Source: Tenrec ecaudatus (lineage: Eukaryota > Chordata > Mammalia > Afrosoricida > Tenrecidae). Taken from it: a stretch of DNA of 64,000 nt. The first letter of the stretch is position 1, and the number at the start of each line of letters is the position of its first letter. Under the pieces are notes generated by a model that saw only the letters and a program-made list of their open reading frames with translations, was not told where the DNA came from and did no database searches. The stretch spans positions 126,606,774-126,670,773 of the forward strand of contig NC_134543.1 of the NCBI RefSeq assembly GCF_050624435.1, read 5' to 3'. Shown piece after piece: positions 56,230-64,000 of this stretch. Made by a program: the position numbers and the translations under genes.

Positions 56230-57305
56230 CTTATTTAATATGTACTCGGCATGGGCCATTTCACTCCGTGGTCTCCCAGAGGTTGTCCTGTGGGGAGAAT
56301 GTCCCACTGCCTTCTGGCCTTTGACTTTGCATCTTTGTCAGTAGCTTGACTTTTCCGCCTGATGGTATTTTAGAAATATTCACCGTATCTTCATTGTTCT
56401 CAAATTTCCTAAAGTGTTCTTGAAATAAGTTTGTTTTTATGAGTTTATGTACTTTTCTCCTGATTCATTCCTTTCGAGGTGTATTTCAGTTAACTTCCTT
56501 CTGCTTACAGAATCCATTAGATTTTTAGTATTGCCGACCTTTTCATCGAATCCATGTAAGCGTTGTTTGCAAAGCTGTGCATAATTCCGTGCAGCCTGTT
56601 CCTCTGATGCCACTGTCCCTGACTGGGATGCCCTCAGACTGCTCGAGTGGCTTCGAGTCTCGGGGTCCAAGCTGTGTTTCCCCGTGTGTTCACTTCCGTT
56701 CACGGTGGGTTGTTTGCTCCTGTGTTTTGTCCGTTTTGACTGAACTGGTCTGTAATATTGTCATTTCTGATGTAATGGAAAATAATTTGAGTTGCTGGTC
56801 ACAGTGGATTGGCATCTGGGCTTCTATCAGGCATCTGATTAGTACTGACTGCCTGAGAATAAGTGTCATCAGAGACTTGCAACATATAATAACCATAAAC
56901 ATCTTACCCAACTAGTGTCTAGTTCAGGCTTTAAAGATGGCTCTCTCTGTCCGGAGCTCTCCATCAGCAGCAGAGTATTACTCTTTCATGCTTACCTATG
57001 AATGTTTGGGTTGACTTCTAGTGCCCTCTCTACTAAGATTTCTTGGGGGTGTATCTAAACAATTTTGTCTTATGATTTCATCCAGCTTATCAAAGTGTGT
57101 AGCCCAGGATGGCCTCCAGGGTGGCCGTCTCCTGTGCTGGAACTGTGTGTCCTGACTGTGGCTACGCCAGCTCTGCCGCAGGTGAGGGCTGAAGGGCAGT
57201 GCATGCAGGAGCCCTGAGGGCGAGGCATTCAGAATGGGGACCTGAGTCTGCTGTTCGGGCAGTGCCGCCTTTGGCAAGGATCTGACGCATGGACGCCCAG
57301 CTTCC
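56230..57305. other. Unique DNA, nothing firm
   Basis: No supported gene or repeat; frames up to 112 codons overlap on both strands. Confidence 0.35.
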
Positions 57306-57309
57306 TCAG

Positions 57310-57430
57310 TCATTTGGGGCTAGTAATGGTAAACGACTCCTTAGCTGGGGTGAAAATTAAATGAGACAATGTGTGTTATGAATGTGGCGTAACGCCTGGG
57401 CCACAGTAAGGAGTCACTAAATGGCCGCAT
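57310..57430 (+). repeat. MIR element, 3' part, plus orientation
   Basis: AAATTAAATGAGACAATGTG followed by CGCCTGGGCCACAGTAAGGA matches the MIR tail. Confidence 0.75.
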
Positions 57431-57434
57431 GTTT

Positions 57435-58325
57435 TACATGTGTACCGTCATATGTATAACAGGTTTTTAACTTCCAGAGACTAACCTGTCAAACATTTAA
57501 TGTTCCCATGAAGTAGTCTAACATCACTGCACCACTGCTGAAATCCCCATTGGCTCACAGCACAAAAGACACCTATGAATGATGAGAGCACTGTGAACCA
57601 TGGTCCGTGGCTCCGGGGTTCTGAGAAGTAGACTCCAATGATTCCATGATGATTAGGGACCTTTTGGCTAGAGTGATGCTATACCCTGGACCATCCTCAC
57701 TGCGAAGTCCATGAGTTGGCCAATAGCTACTATTGAGTGATAGACGGGTATGTGGCATGGAGAACAAGTCAAGGTTCGTAGTTCCAGACTAAGTAAAAGC
57801 TATCAAGGAATCAAGATGGAGGATTGGGAGGGAAAATTGGATGCTCCCTTACTGGCTCATAATTAGAAACCCGGGGTAAGAGTGAAGATTAATTCAAGCT
57901 AAATGACACGAGCATTTCAAACTAAAGAGACGACCATCTTCTATCCGTTGGGAGATGGTTACAGTCTCCCAAGGCAAGAAACCATTCTGTTTGGGAGAAC
58001 ACACAGACTGAAAGGCCTGCCATGGAGAAGGAGGCGTCTCCACCAGCCACAGAGGCTCAGTGCCATGCAGGGCTGAGGGCTCATGGGAGACGGGAAAGTT
58101 GAGCAAGGCCCGGGACAGTTTGCTGGCAGCAGGGAGAACAAGGTAGTGCAGACTCTGAAGAGGACTCCTGTCAAAGTGTTCTTTCCGGCCACCAACAGCT
58201 CAGTCACGTACCAGAGTCAAAAATATCAAAGCCTACGTGCGGCCCTTGTGCATTTTCTTTGCTTTTCCTGTCATCTTTTTGAAGTGACTCCATAAATCCT
58301 ACATTCCGCGGGTGTTCTGATTACC
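57435..58325. other. Unique DNA; no env or 3' LTR recognised
   Basis: If the provirus at 58.3-62.4 kb were complete, env and a 3' LTR would lie here on the minus strand. I see neither. The sequence shows no retroviral motif and no copy of the LTR at 61.2-62.4 kb. Confidence 0.5.
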
Positions 58326-58334
58326 GACTGAAAG

Positions 58335-59240
58335 TTACCCAGCACCACAGACGAGCGAGAGAGGGAGGCAGGTGCCTTCCTCTTTTTGCTTCGCTGGGCT
58401 GATGAGATGGTCTGGAACCCAAATTGGGGGTGGGGGATCTGCGTCCTGTGGAAATATACAAGCATACCCTCGCCCCGCTGTTATTAAAAGGTCGGGCCCT
58501 TTCCATTGACCGATAAGTGGGTCTTTCCATTTGACCAGGGATTTTTCCCAATGTCTTAAAATAGGAGTTTGCCCTTTCTCATCAGAGTTCAAAGAATTTA
58601 ACACAAAAAGGGCATGATTTAGCACATGATGAGGAGAAATATGTTTGAATTCCCCAGCCATTAATTTCACAATTTGAGTTTTTAAAGTTTGATGAGCTCT
58701 TTCCACAATAGCTTGCCCTTGAGGATTATAGGGGATTCCCGTATTATGATTAATGTCAAAAGTAGAACAAAAAATCTTAATTGCTTTGCCAGTGTAAGCA
58801 GGAGCATTATATGTTTTAAGAGCTCTGGGTATGCCAAGATAAGCAAATACATGAAAAGATGTTGAATTATGTCCTTATATGCTTCCCCTGCCTTGCAGAG
58901 GCCATAATTACATGAGAATATGTGTCTATACATACATGCACATAAGCCAATTTTCCAAATTGTGGGACATGAGTTAAATCCATGTGCCACAAATCAGTGG
59001 TCTTACACTTCGGGGGTTCACTCCCATAGGTAAAGAAACCCCATTCGGAGGACACGTTGGACAATCTTTGACTATAGCTCTGGCGGTTTCTCGGGGAAGG
59101 TGAAACTGATACCTAAGTGCAGAGAAGTTCTGGTGGTGTAAAGCATGGCTTTCTTTAGCTTCCTCAACTGCAGAAAAAAATGAGAGGCCTTGTATAAAAA
59201 TCTGCCAATCTATTACCATCATGTATAGGACCAGGAAATT
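58335..59240 (-). pseudogene. Endogenous retroviral integrase, broken
   Basis: Domains run from high to low coordinate. The zinc-binding HHCC region lies at about 59,150-59,050 (H-A-L-H-H-Q then C-P-T-C). The catalytic core begins at W-H-M-D-L-T-H (about 58,985). A frameshift near 58,870 moves the rest into another frame with G-I-P-Y-N-P-Q-G-Q and the C-terminal DNA-binding domain ending in W-V-P-D-H-L-I. The second catalytic aspartate is replaced: the motif reads T-Y-N-A-P-A-Y (near 58,811). The third catalytic residue (E of V-E-R-A-H) is present. Integrase would normally join viral DNA to the chromosome. The combination of frameshift and lost aspartate marks it as dead. Confidence 0.85.
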
Positions 59241-59640
59241 GGGAATGAGCTCTCACATATCCAATAAAAATGAATGCTTTCTTTGATGAGTTGAAGCCTG
59301 TAAATTTCTCAAAAGGGGAAAAAAATTGTGGTCTTATCTCCTGGAAGCGGGGCAGTTTCAATACGAGGAAATAGTTTTACAATATAATATGAGTCCGTGT
59401 AAAGATTAAAAGGAAATGCAGACAATCTGTTAAAAGCCTCCAAAACAGCCATCAACTCTACCTTTTGAGCAGATGTTTCTGTGGTTTCAGTACCTATTTT
59501 CTCAGTCTATAATAGTCACAACTGTGCCGTTAGAAGACCCATTAGTAAGCACTAGAATAGCTGGTCCTGGTAATGGCTGCTTTAAAGTACGCTTTGGAAA
59601 AATGACTGGGTGGAGGTTGAGAAAATGCAATAAGGGATTA
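59240..59640 (-). pseudogene. Endogenous retroviral RNase H, broken
   Basis: The minus strand reads V-L-T-N-G-S-S-N-G (near 59,550-59,530), where RNase H has T-D-G: the first catalytic aspartate is Asn. An in-frame stop follows. Next come E-L-M-A-V-L-E-A-F and Y-T-D-S-Y-Y-I-V (about 59,460-59,380). The C-terminal part A-H-S-Q-F-P-G-P-I-H-D-G-N (about 59,245) is in another frame. Confidence 0.8.
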
Positions 59641-59679
59641 TTAGGAAGATGATGTAATATATTTCAAAAATAAAATACC

Positions 59680-60060
59680 CTGTTACGGTCACTAGCCAAT
59701 CATCATCATTTTCCATTAGATAGGTTAACTGTTCAACTGTGTAGGGAATGATAATATTAATAACATCCTTTCCAAAACTGTTTTTTCACTTTTTTCCCTG
59801 GATTATTGTGGCCACTAAAGAAGAGTATCCTGGAACCTTTCACTTCTGTGAAATCATCCAAACTCCCTATACTTCCCACTAACTGCATAGTGTGCGGAGA
59901 CGTGGGTCCAGTTTCTTTAACAGCACTTTTCAGTTCTTTAAGTACTTTTAAAGGCAATGGTTCCCATTCAGACTCCCCTTCATCTATAGCATCTGTAATG
60001 GGGAAACACCTCAGGAAATCATCCCTTCTCTTGGAGCCTGTTGGACAGCTCCTAAAAACC
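59680..60060 (-). pseudogene. Endogenous retroviral gag capsid N-terminal part, broken
   Basis: The minus-strand frame includes the capsid-like L-K-V-L-K-E-L-K-S-A-V-K-E-T-G-P-T-S-P-H stretch (about 59,955-59,900), followed by I-G-S-L-D-D-F-T-E. Similarity is to the betaretroviral capsid N-terminal domain. It ends at the deletion that joins gag to the RNase H region. Confidence 0.75.
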
Positions 60061-60191
60061 CTGCTTTAGTGGGAACCATTTTTGGAGCAGCCTTTTTCTT
60101 TTTAGTTTCTTCCAAACAAGGGGCAGTAGGTTTTACAAACAAATCCCAATCCTTGTTGTTCTATTTGGCTGCCTTGTTTAGCATCCTTTAC

Positions 60192-60660
60192 TGTTAGATT
60201 CAGGGAAGGAAGGCGAGCTCACCTAGGGCGCACAGAATAATCACGACCAGCTGAGATGCAAAAATGGCAACAGGAGCTTATTTGCTAGCTCAAGCTAGGG
60301 CTTTCCTCCCGCAGCTGCCCAGCGCAACAGGGATCCAGTGTCCAAAAGGGAAATAGCCAGGAGCTCTTTGTTCTCCAGGCTTTTATAGGGCCAGGGACAA
60401 GAGGCGGGACAAGGGGCAGTCCAGGCTTGCTGTTCTTTAAACTTATTGGAGAAAACTTCTGGCACCAGCATTGTCCAGCGGTGATTGGTGAGTAGGTTCG
60501 CATGTGCTTTCCTGATTGGTCGGTCACTGGTGGGCTGTCACTCGAACTCTATTGGCTAAGGCATCATTGGGTGATGTGTCCCATTGGTTAGGTCGGATCA
60601 GGCGATGGGTTGCATCAGTGACCAGGAACCTGAAAACGAAACTTAGGCTTACCTCAAACT
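60192..60660 (-). mobile_element. Solo LTR inserted into gag, minus strand
   Basis: A TATA-like CTATAAAAGCC (60,379-60,389), a poly(A)-like AATAAG (about 60,277) and a terminal CA (TCTAACA, opposite TGTTAGA at 60,192) mark an LTR of a different ERV, oriented like its host. Gag sequence resumes on both sides. Upper border and target duplication are not resolved. ATTGG (CCAAT) boxes occur repeatedly at 60.48-60.59 kb. Confidence 0.65.
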
Positions 60661-60664
60661 TTGA

Positions 60665-61063
60665 TTTTCATACCGCCTGTTTGAACTTTTACTCTGCTGA
60701 TTCTAGCAGTTGCACACCTGTGCCCCACATTATCAAAGGAATTTCTTCATGAGTCTCTATTGGTAATAAGTGGTTCTTGCTTGTGGGACTTGGATCTAAA
60801 CTATCTCTTAAAAGACTCTATAAAGAAAACATTTTTACAGGAACTTGTTCAGGACCATTTTCTTCATAATACTTTTTCAGGTCTTCTCTCACCTTCTGCC
60901 AGGTGTCTAAATCCAAAGTTCCATGCTCAGGAAACCAAGAACACTCCTGGATAAAGGAGAGAGAACTTGCTAAAGTCTTATGGGCCCTAGCCGCCTTCTT
61001 TTTTAGGGTTTGCTGGATGATGTCAACAAATAACTCTCTTTCACGAGATTCAGAGTTTCCCAT
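60665..61063 (-). pseudogene. Endogenous retroviral gag matrix, 5' part
   Basis: Starts ATG with M-G-N-S-E-S, giving the N-terminal glycine used for myristoylation of retroviral matrix proteins. The frame stays open for 81 codons to 60,818, then continues with interruptions to about 60,670, where a proline/glutamate-containing linker is recognisable. Matrix would target Gag to the membrane. A retroviral-type leader with a splice donor precedes it. Cut off by the inserted LTR. Confidence 0.8.
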
Positions 61064-61088
61064 TACTACTCACCCTTTCGTACTTAGC

Positions 61089-61099
61089 CTTACCTCTGC
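61089..61099 (-). promoter_or_regulatory. Probable retroviral major splice donor
   Basis: The minus strand reads CAGAG/GTAAGG between the primer-binding site and the gag start, the expected place for the 5' splice donor of subgenomic retroviral RNAs. Confidence 0.6.
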
Positions 61100-61179
61100 T
61101 AAGGGGTCTGCAACACCCAATCGGTGAGAGTCTAGCCTGACCGAAATCTACTTAATTATCAGGGGGTTGTTACCTGAGG

Positions 61180-61197
61180 GTCCCTGTTCGGGTGCCA
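61180..61197 (-). promoter_or_regulatory. Primer-binding site, tRNA-Lys type
   Basis: The minus strand reads TGGCACCCGAACAGGGAC, which differs at one base from the complement of the tRNA-Lys(UUU) 3' end. It lies two bases downstream of the LTR terminal CA. Lysine-primed minus-strand synthesis is usual for betaretroviruses of the mouse mammary tumour virus type and for lentiviruses. Confidence 0.9.
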
Positions 61198-61199
61198 CC

Positions 61200-62430
61200 T
61201 GCAGCAGTCCAGCTGCAGCAAGGTCTGGGTTCCCTCAAGGTGGGTCACGGCATCAGCGAGTGGGAGACAGAAACCACATGACTCAAAGATTGCGGGTGGC
61301 TGGTCCAATTTTATTCATGCAAAGCTTCAACTTACATGTTCTTTTTCTTGGCTTAAAGTTTATGGCCTGAGGTCATACATCAGGAAATTCTCAGGCCACA
61401 AGGCCATGACAAGTTAAATAAATCACATCACGATTCTGGGTTAAAAATTAGTACATCTTGAAACCAAAGCTTTCTCAACTACAAGGGTGATAGACATAAA
61501 CCTTCTAACAACAACTGAGCACACTTCATCCAACTAGGGCACATTGCTCTAACTATGAAATCAATAGAGCATTAATACATTTCATTATCAAAAATTACTT
61601 GACAGGCTTTAGCTGTTCTTTCTTAGGCTGTTCCTCTAGGGCTTTCATTTCTTGTTCTACTAAGTTCACATAAATTAAACTCCCAAAAGTCTTTCTGTAA
61701 CAAGGTATGAGTTGCCTCCCAATGGGTAGCTTTGCTTCAGTGGACTTCAAACATCATGGAGGCCCTCTTCTTGCTAACTTTTCCATAAAACTTAAACTAC
61801 TAAAAGGAACTTGTACACCTTCTTTGTTAAGTATTCTTATGCCATTTTTATTATGAGCCCTCGTATAAGGTAAATCAGGGTCAGGAACTCTATTTCTCTT
61901 TGGGAGGGGGTTAGCATATTCTACCCCCTATGCAGTAACCAATATAAGCAGGGGGGAAAGAAGAAGATGATAAACTTTTTTAGAGTCTTGCACAAAAGCT
62001 TCCAAACGAGCCTCTGAGATTTCCATGGGTTTCGGTTGCAATAGCTCAGCCTGCTCAAGATCTAATGTAAATTCCTTAAGGGGCGGGTTTCTGGCTTCCA
62101 GTTTCTGGTTTTATTATACAGTACACTTTGCACGCAGTCAGGACATGGATCTTTCAAAGCCATAGGAAGGGGAGTAAGCTCAACCTCTAGGGAATATTCC
62201 TCAGTTGACATCAGTTGTTTCCTAAAAGGGGAAGTGATCAAAATTATCAAGAACCAGAGAGCAGCTACAATTATCAATAGTGATATCAGACCAATAATTC
62301 CAAAAGGTTCACGGGAGAGACTTCCTTGGGTGGAGCCTTCTTTGAATGCTCCTCCTCCATGCGCAGACTTTGTCAAGGCCCGTGGTTGGAAGTGGTCTCG
62401 GCGTAAAATGGTTACATTTTTGTTTCTAGT
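61200..62430 (-). mobile_element. Long 5' LTR of the ERV2 provirus
   Basis: Ends with CTGCTGCA two bases before the primer-binding site. A poly(A) signal AATAAA (minus strand) lies at 61,310-61,315, giving an R/U5 of about 110 bp. The rest, over 1.1 kb, is U3, unusually long for a retroviral LTR and comparable with that of mouse mammary tumour virus, whose U3 is long because it encodes Sag. The 5' end is lost against an AfroSINE at about 62,435. Confidence 0.75.
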
Positions 62431-62466
62431 GTAAAGGACCCGGCTGTGTAATGAGTTACGTGTCAA
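61595..62466 (-). pseudogene. sag-like reading frame in the LTR, broken
   Basis: The U3 contains coding-like sequence in two frames. First part (62,466-62,062): the first ~11 codons belong to the flanking AfroSINE; then come a basic hydrophilic region, one strongly hydrophobic segment (about residues 55-77) suited to a type II membrane anchor, and an N-K-T glycosylation sequon (118-120). Second part (about 62,110-61,595, other frame): about 170 codons with in-frame stops at 61,928-61,930 (TAG) and 61,754-61,756 (TGA). It contains D-L-P-Y-T and F-M-E-K-L-A-R-R-G-P-P, resembling the conserved core of the mouse mammary tumour virus superantigen, and ends lysine-rich. Position (whole of U3), topology and motif agree with Sag, which binds MHC class II and stimulates T cells by V-beta. 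A frameshift and two stops make it non-functional. An env fragment is the main alternative. Confidence 0.55.
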
Positions 62467-62645
62467 GGTTGCTCACTGCAAGTTCAGTAGTTCAAACCCA
62501 CAAGCCTCTCTGTGGAAGAAAAATTTGGTTTTCTGCTCTGGCAAAGATTTCACAACGTTGGAAACCTGAGAGAGCAGTTTCACGCTGTCCTGTTGGGTCA
62601 CTGTGGGTTCACTGTGAGTCAGAGCACGCTGCAGTGCAAGATTTG
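62435..62645 (-). repeat. AfroSINE, minus orientation
   Basis: GTTGCTCACTGCAAGTTCAG, TAGTTCAAACCCACAAGCCT, GGTTTTCTGCTCTGGCAAAG and CTGTTGGGTCACTGTGGGTT read as the reverse of the family. It abuts the outer edge of the retroviral LTR. Confidence 0.85.
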
Positions 62646-62649
62646 ATCT

Positions 62650-62983
62650 ACATGACAAAGATAGCCTCATGGAACAGAAGTCATCTCTGTGAGTGCCTGA
62701 TTTTGAAGGACCAAGTCCTTTTATCCATATATATAAATAATATATTTGCTCCATTTTAATAAATAGAACCTACAGAGGTTTATCTGCGTGTGAAGGTATT
62801 TATGAACATGCATGTGGCAATTTGCATGACTTTTGCCATGCTGAAATACAGTACATTTAGGAAGAAAATAATGCTGCTAGGTTATCTTCCTTCCCTCTTT
62901 TGGAAGTCTGCATATTTCACGGTGCAATGGCCAGAACATGTGGTGGCCTCTGGAACGTCAGCCGTGCACCTCTACTTCACATC
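62650..62983. other. Unique DNA
   Basis: No supported gene or repeat between the AfroSINE and the DNA transposon. Confidence 0.4.
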
Positions 62984-62985
62984 TA

Positions 62986-64000
62986 CCGTATATACTCGAA
63001 TATAAGCCGGCCCGAGTATAAGCCGATGTACCTAATTATTACCTGGGAAACCAGAAAAACTGATTGACTCTAGTATAAGCCTAGGGTGGAAAGTGCAGAA
63101 GGTATTGGTGAGTTTCAGTAATCAAAACAAATGAAAATAAAATTACTAAAAATTGAGACATCAGTGGGGTAATGTATTTAAATATTTATTTTAAATAAAA
63201 ACATAAGTAAAAGGACAAGTCATTTAACATTAGTAAACCAGCACAGTAAGTGGAAAATAGGTTAAAAAAAAAGTAAGGTATCAACAATGATACCTAAAGA
63301 GTACTACAACCAAGCTAAATGTAAAGAGTTAAAATCCTTCAAAACTGGATCCCTCATCATCATCCGTATCCCAAAGCAGTGCTTCAGCTGGTGTGAGGTC
63401 ATCATAGACGGTGTCCTCACTGAGATCGTCGTCATCACCACCACCGTCACTGCTGTCATTTTCATACAAAGCGCAGTCTTCACTGCCATCCAGAGCATTA
63501 CTAATACTACATTTCTGGGAGGCACGTCGCACTAGGTCTTCTGGAATGTCTTCCCATGCATCTTGAACCCACTTTGCTATTAATTTTATGTCAGTCTTCA
63601 TGAGATTTCCTCCTTTTGTTAGTGGAGCTTGACCAGATGACATCCATTCATGCCACATTCTTCGCACATGGTCTTTAAAAGGCTTATTCAAAGATACATC
63701 CAGAGGTTGCAGTACCGATGTAAGCTCACCTAGAATAACGGCTAAAGTAACTTCACTAGATTTTGTCAATTGTTTTATGTCATCTGATAGGTGGGCTCTG
63801 AACAAATCCCAAACAAGTAACGATGGCTTTTTTTTTTTTTTTTAAAGGCTGCTCCTGGTCGTCAGCTCCAAATTTCTTCCAGCCATTTTTTTGTTCTTTC
63901 TTTATCCATCCAGCCTTTAACATGTGCACGCACAGTAATTCTTAGTGGAAAATTGATCTTTTTAGGCAAGGTCTTCCTTTTAAAAATAATGACAGGATGC
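62986..64000 (-). mobile_element. pogo-like (Tc1/mariner superfamily) DNA transposon, runs off window
   Basis: Begins after a TA dinucleotide (62,984-62,985) with CCGTATATACTCGAATATAA. The motif GAGTATAAGCCGA is repeated just inside the end and again as AGTATAAGCCTA. A TA target and such subterminal repeats fit the pogo/Tigger group. The transposase is on the minus strand. The other terminus lies beyond 64,000. The element is coding-sized, so it derives from an autonomous copy. Confidence 0.8.
63329..64000 (-). pseudogene. pogo-like transposase, DDE domain, C-terminal part
   Basis: On the minus strand the sequence runs V-R-A-H-V-K-G-W-M-D (about 63,930), W-L-E-E-I-W, then S-L-L-V-W-D-L-F-R-A-H-L (D near 63,807) and L-Q-P-L-D-V-S-L-N-K-P-F-K-D (near 63,690). 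These carry the second and third catalytic aspartates of the DDE_1 fold. A 159-codon frame continues to 63,329 with an acidic tail rich in D, E and S. A TGA just after W-L-E-E-I-W-S and a 16-base T run at 63,828-63,843 (A on the coding strand) break the frame. A G-to-E change precedes the third aspartate motif. The N-terminal DNA-binding domain lies outside the window. The enzyme would cut and paste the element. Confidence 0.8.

Larger units (their letters stand above)
58330..62430 (-). mobile_element. Truncated betaretrovirus-like (ERV2) provirus, minus strand
   Basis: In transcription order it has a long 5' LTR (62.43-61.20 kb), a lysine-tRNA-type primer-binding site, a splice donor, gag matrix, an inserted foreign LTR, the start of gag capsid, then an abrupt jump to RNase H, and integrase. 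Most of capsid, nucleocapsid, protease and reverse transcriptase are deleted between about 59,680 and 59,640. Env and the 3' LTR are missing. Several catalytic residues are changed. It cannot be functional. Gag and integrase similarity is to the betaretrovirus/ERVK group. Confidence 0.85.

Noticed and set aside
57435..58325. env gene or 3' LTR of the ERV2 provirus
   Set aside because: No envelope motif and no similarity to the 5' LTR was seen.

Overview
The window is mammalian nuclear DNA, most consistent with a tenrec (Afrotheria, Tenrecidae). Two repeat families point there. Many copies look like AfroSINE, the tRNA-derived SINE with an RTE-like tail that marks Afrotheria. Four copies of a short hAT element carry termini of the CAGTGGTTCTCAACC type; these match the SPIN (SPACE INVADERS) family, which among afrotherians is known from tenrecs. 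This is recognition by eye and memory, with no database search.

No multi-exon host gene can be demonstrated. The window reads as a gene desert or long intron packed with transposons. The only intact protein-coding frame of recognisable host origin is an intronless retrocopy of SUB1 (transcription coactivator PC4/p15) at 3.8-4.5 kb on the minus strand, flanked by a perfect 14-bp target-site duplication. One possible orphan exon lies at 51.33-51.45 kb.

Layout. 1-14 kb: AT-rich, mostly unique DNA with the SUB1 retrocopy, two SPIN copies, MIR, AfroSINE and RTE fragments. 14-40 kb: a heavily rearranged duplication hub. It holds three arrays (15.66-16.34, 21.03-24.39, and inverted at 27.56-27.84 kb) of a 21/22-bp minisatellite built around the palindrome CACGTG. 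Each array is joined to the same L1-3'UTR and AfroSINE fragments. The hub also holds a 2.9-kb inverted duplication (18.15-21.03 against 37.23-40.07 kb) and a 2.1-kb direct duplication (24.80-26.95 against 31.68-33.79 kb) that carries an L1 nested in an RTE element. A wrecked betaretrovirus-like relic sits at 27.85-29.65 kb. 40-58 kb: AfroSINEs, an ERV1-like LTR, RTE and L1 remnants, two SPIN copies and the possible exon. 58.3-62.4 kb: a minus-strand, truncated betaretrovirus-like (ERV2) provirus with a lysine-tRNA-type primer-binding site. Its long LTR contains a broken reading frame resembling the superantigen (sag) frame of mouse mammary tumour virus. 62.99-64.0 kb: a pogo-like DNA transposon with a partly readable transposase, running off the window.

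The most unusual items are the CACGTG minisatellite module and its repeated spread with the same L1/SINE flank, and the sag-like frame in the endogenous LTR. All repeat identities, borders and divergences were judged by eye and are approximate unless a target-site duplication fixes them.
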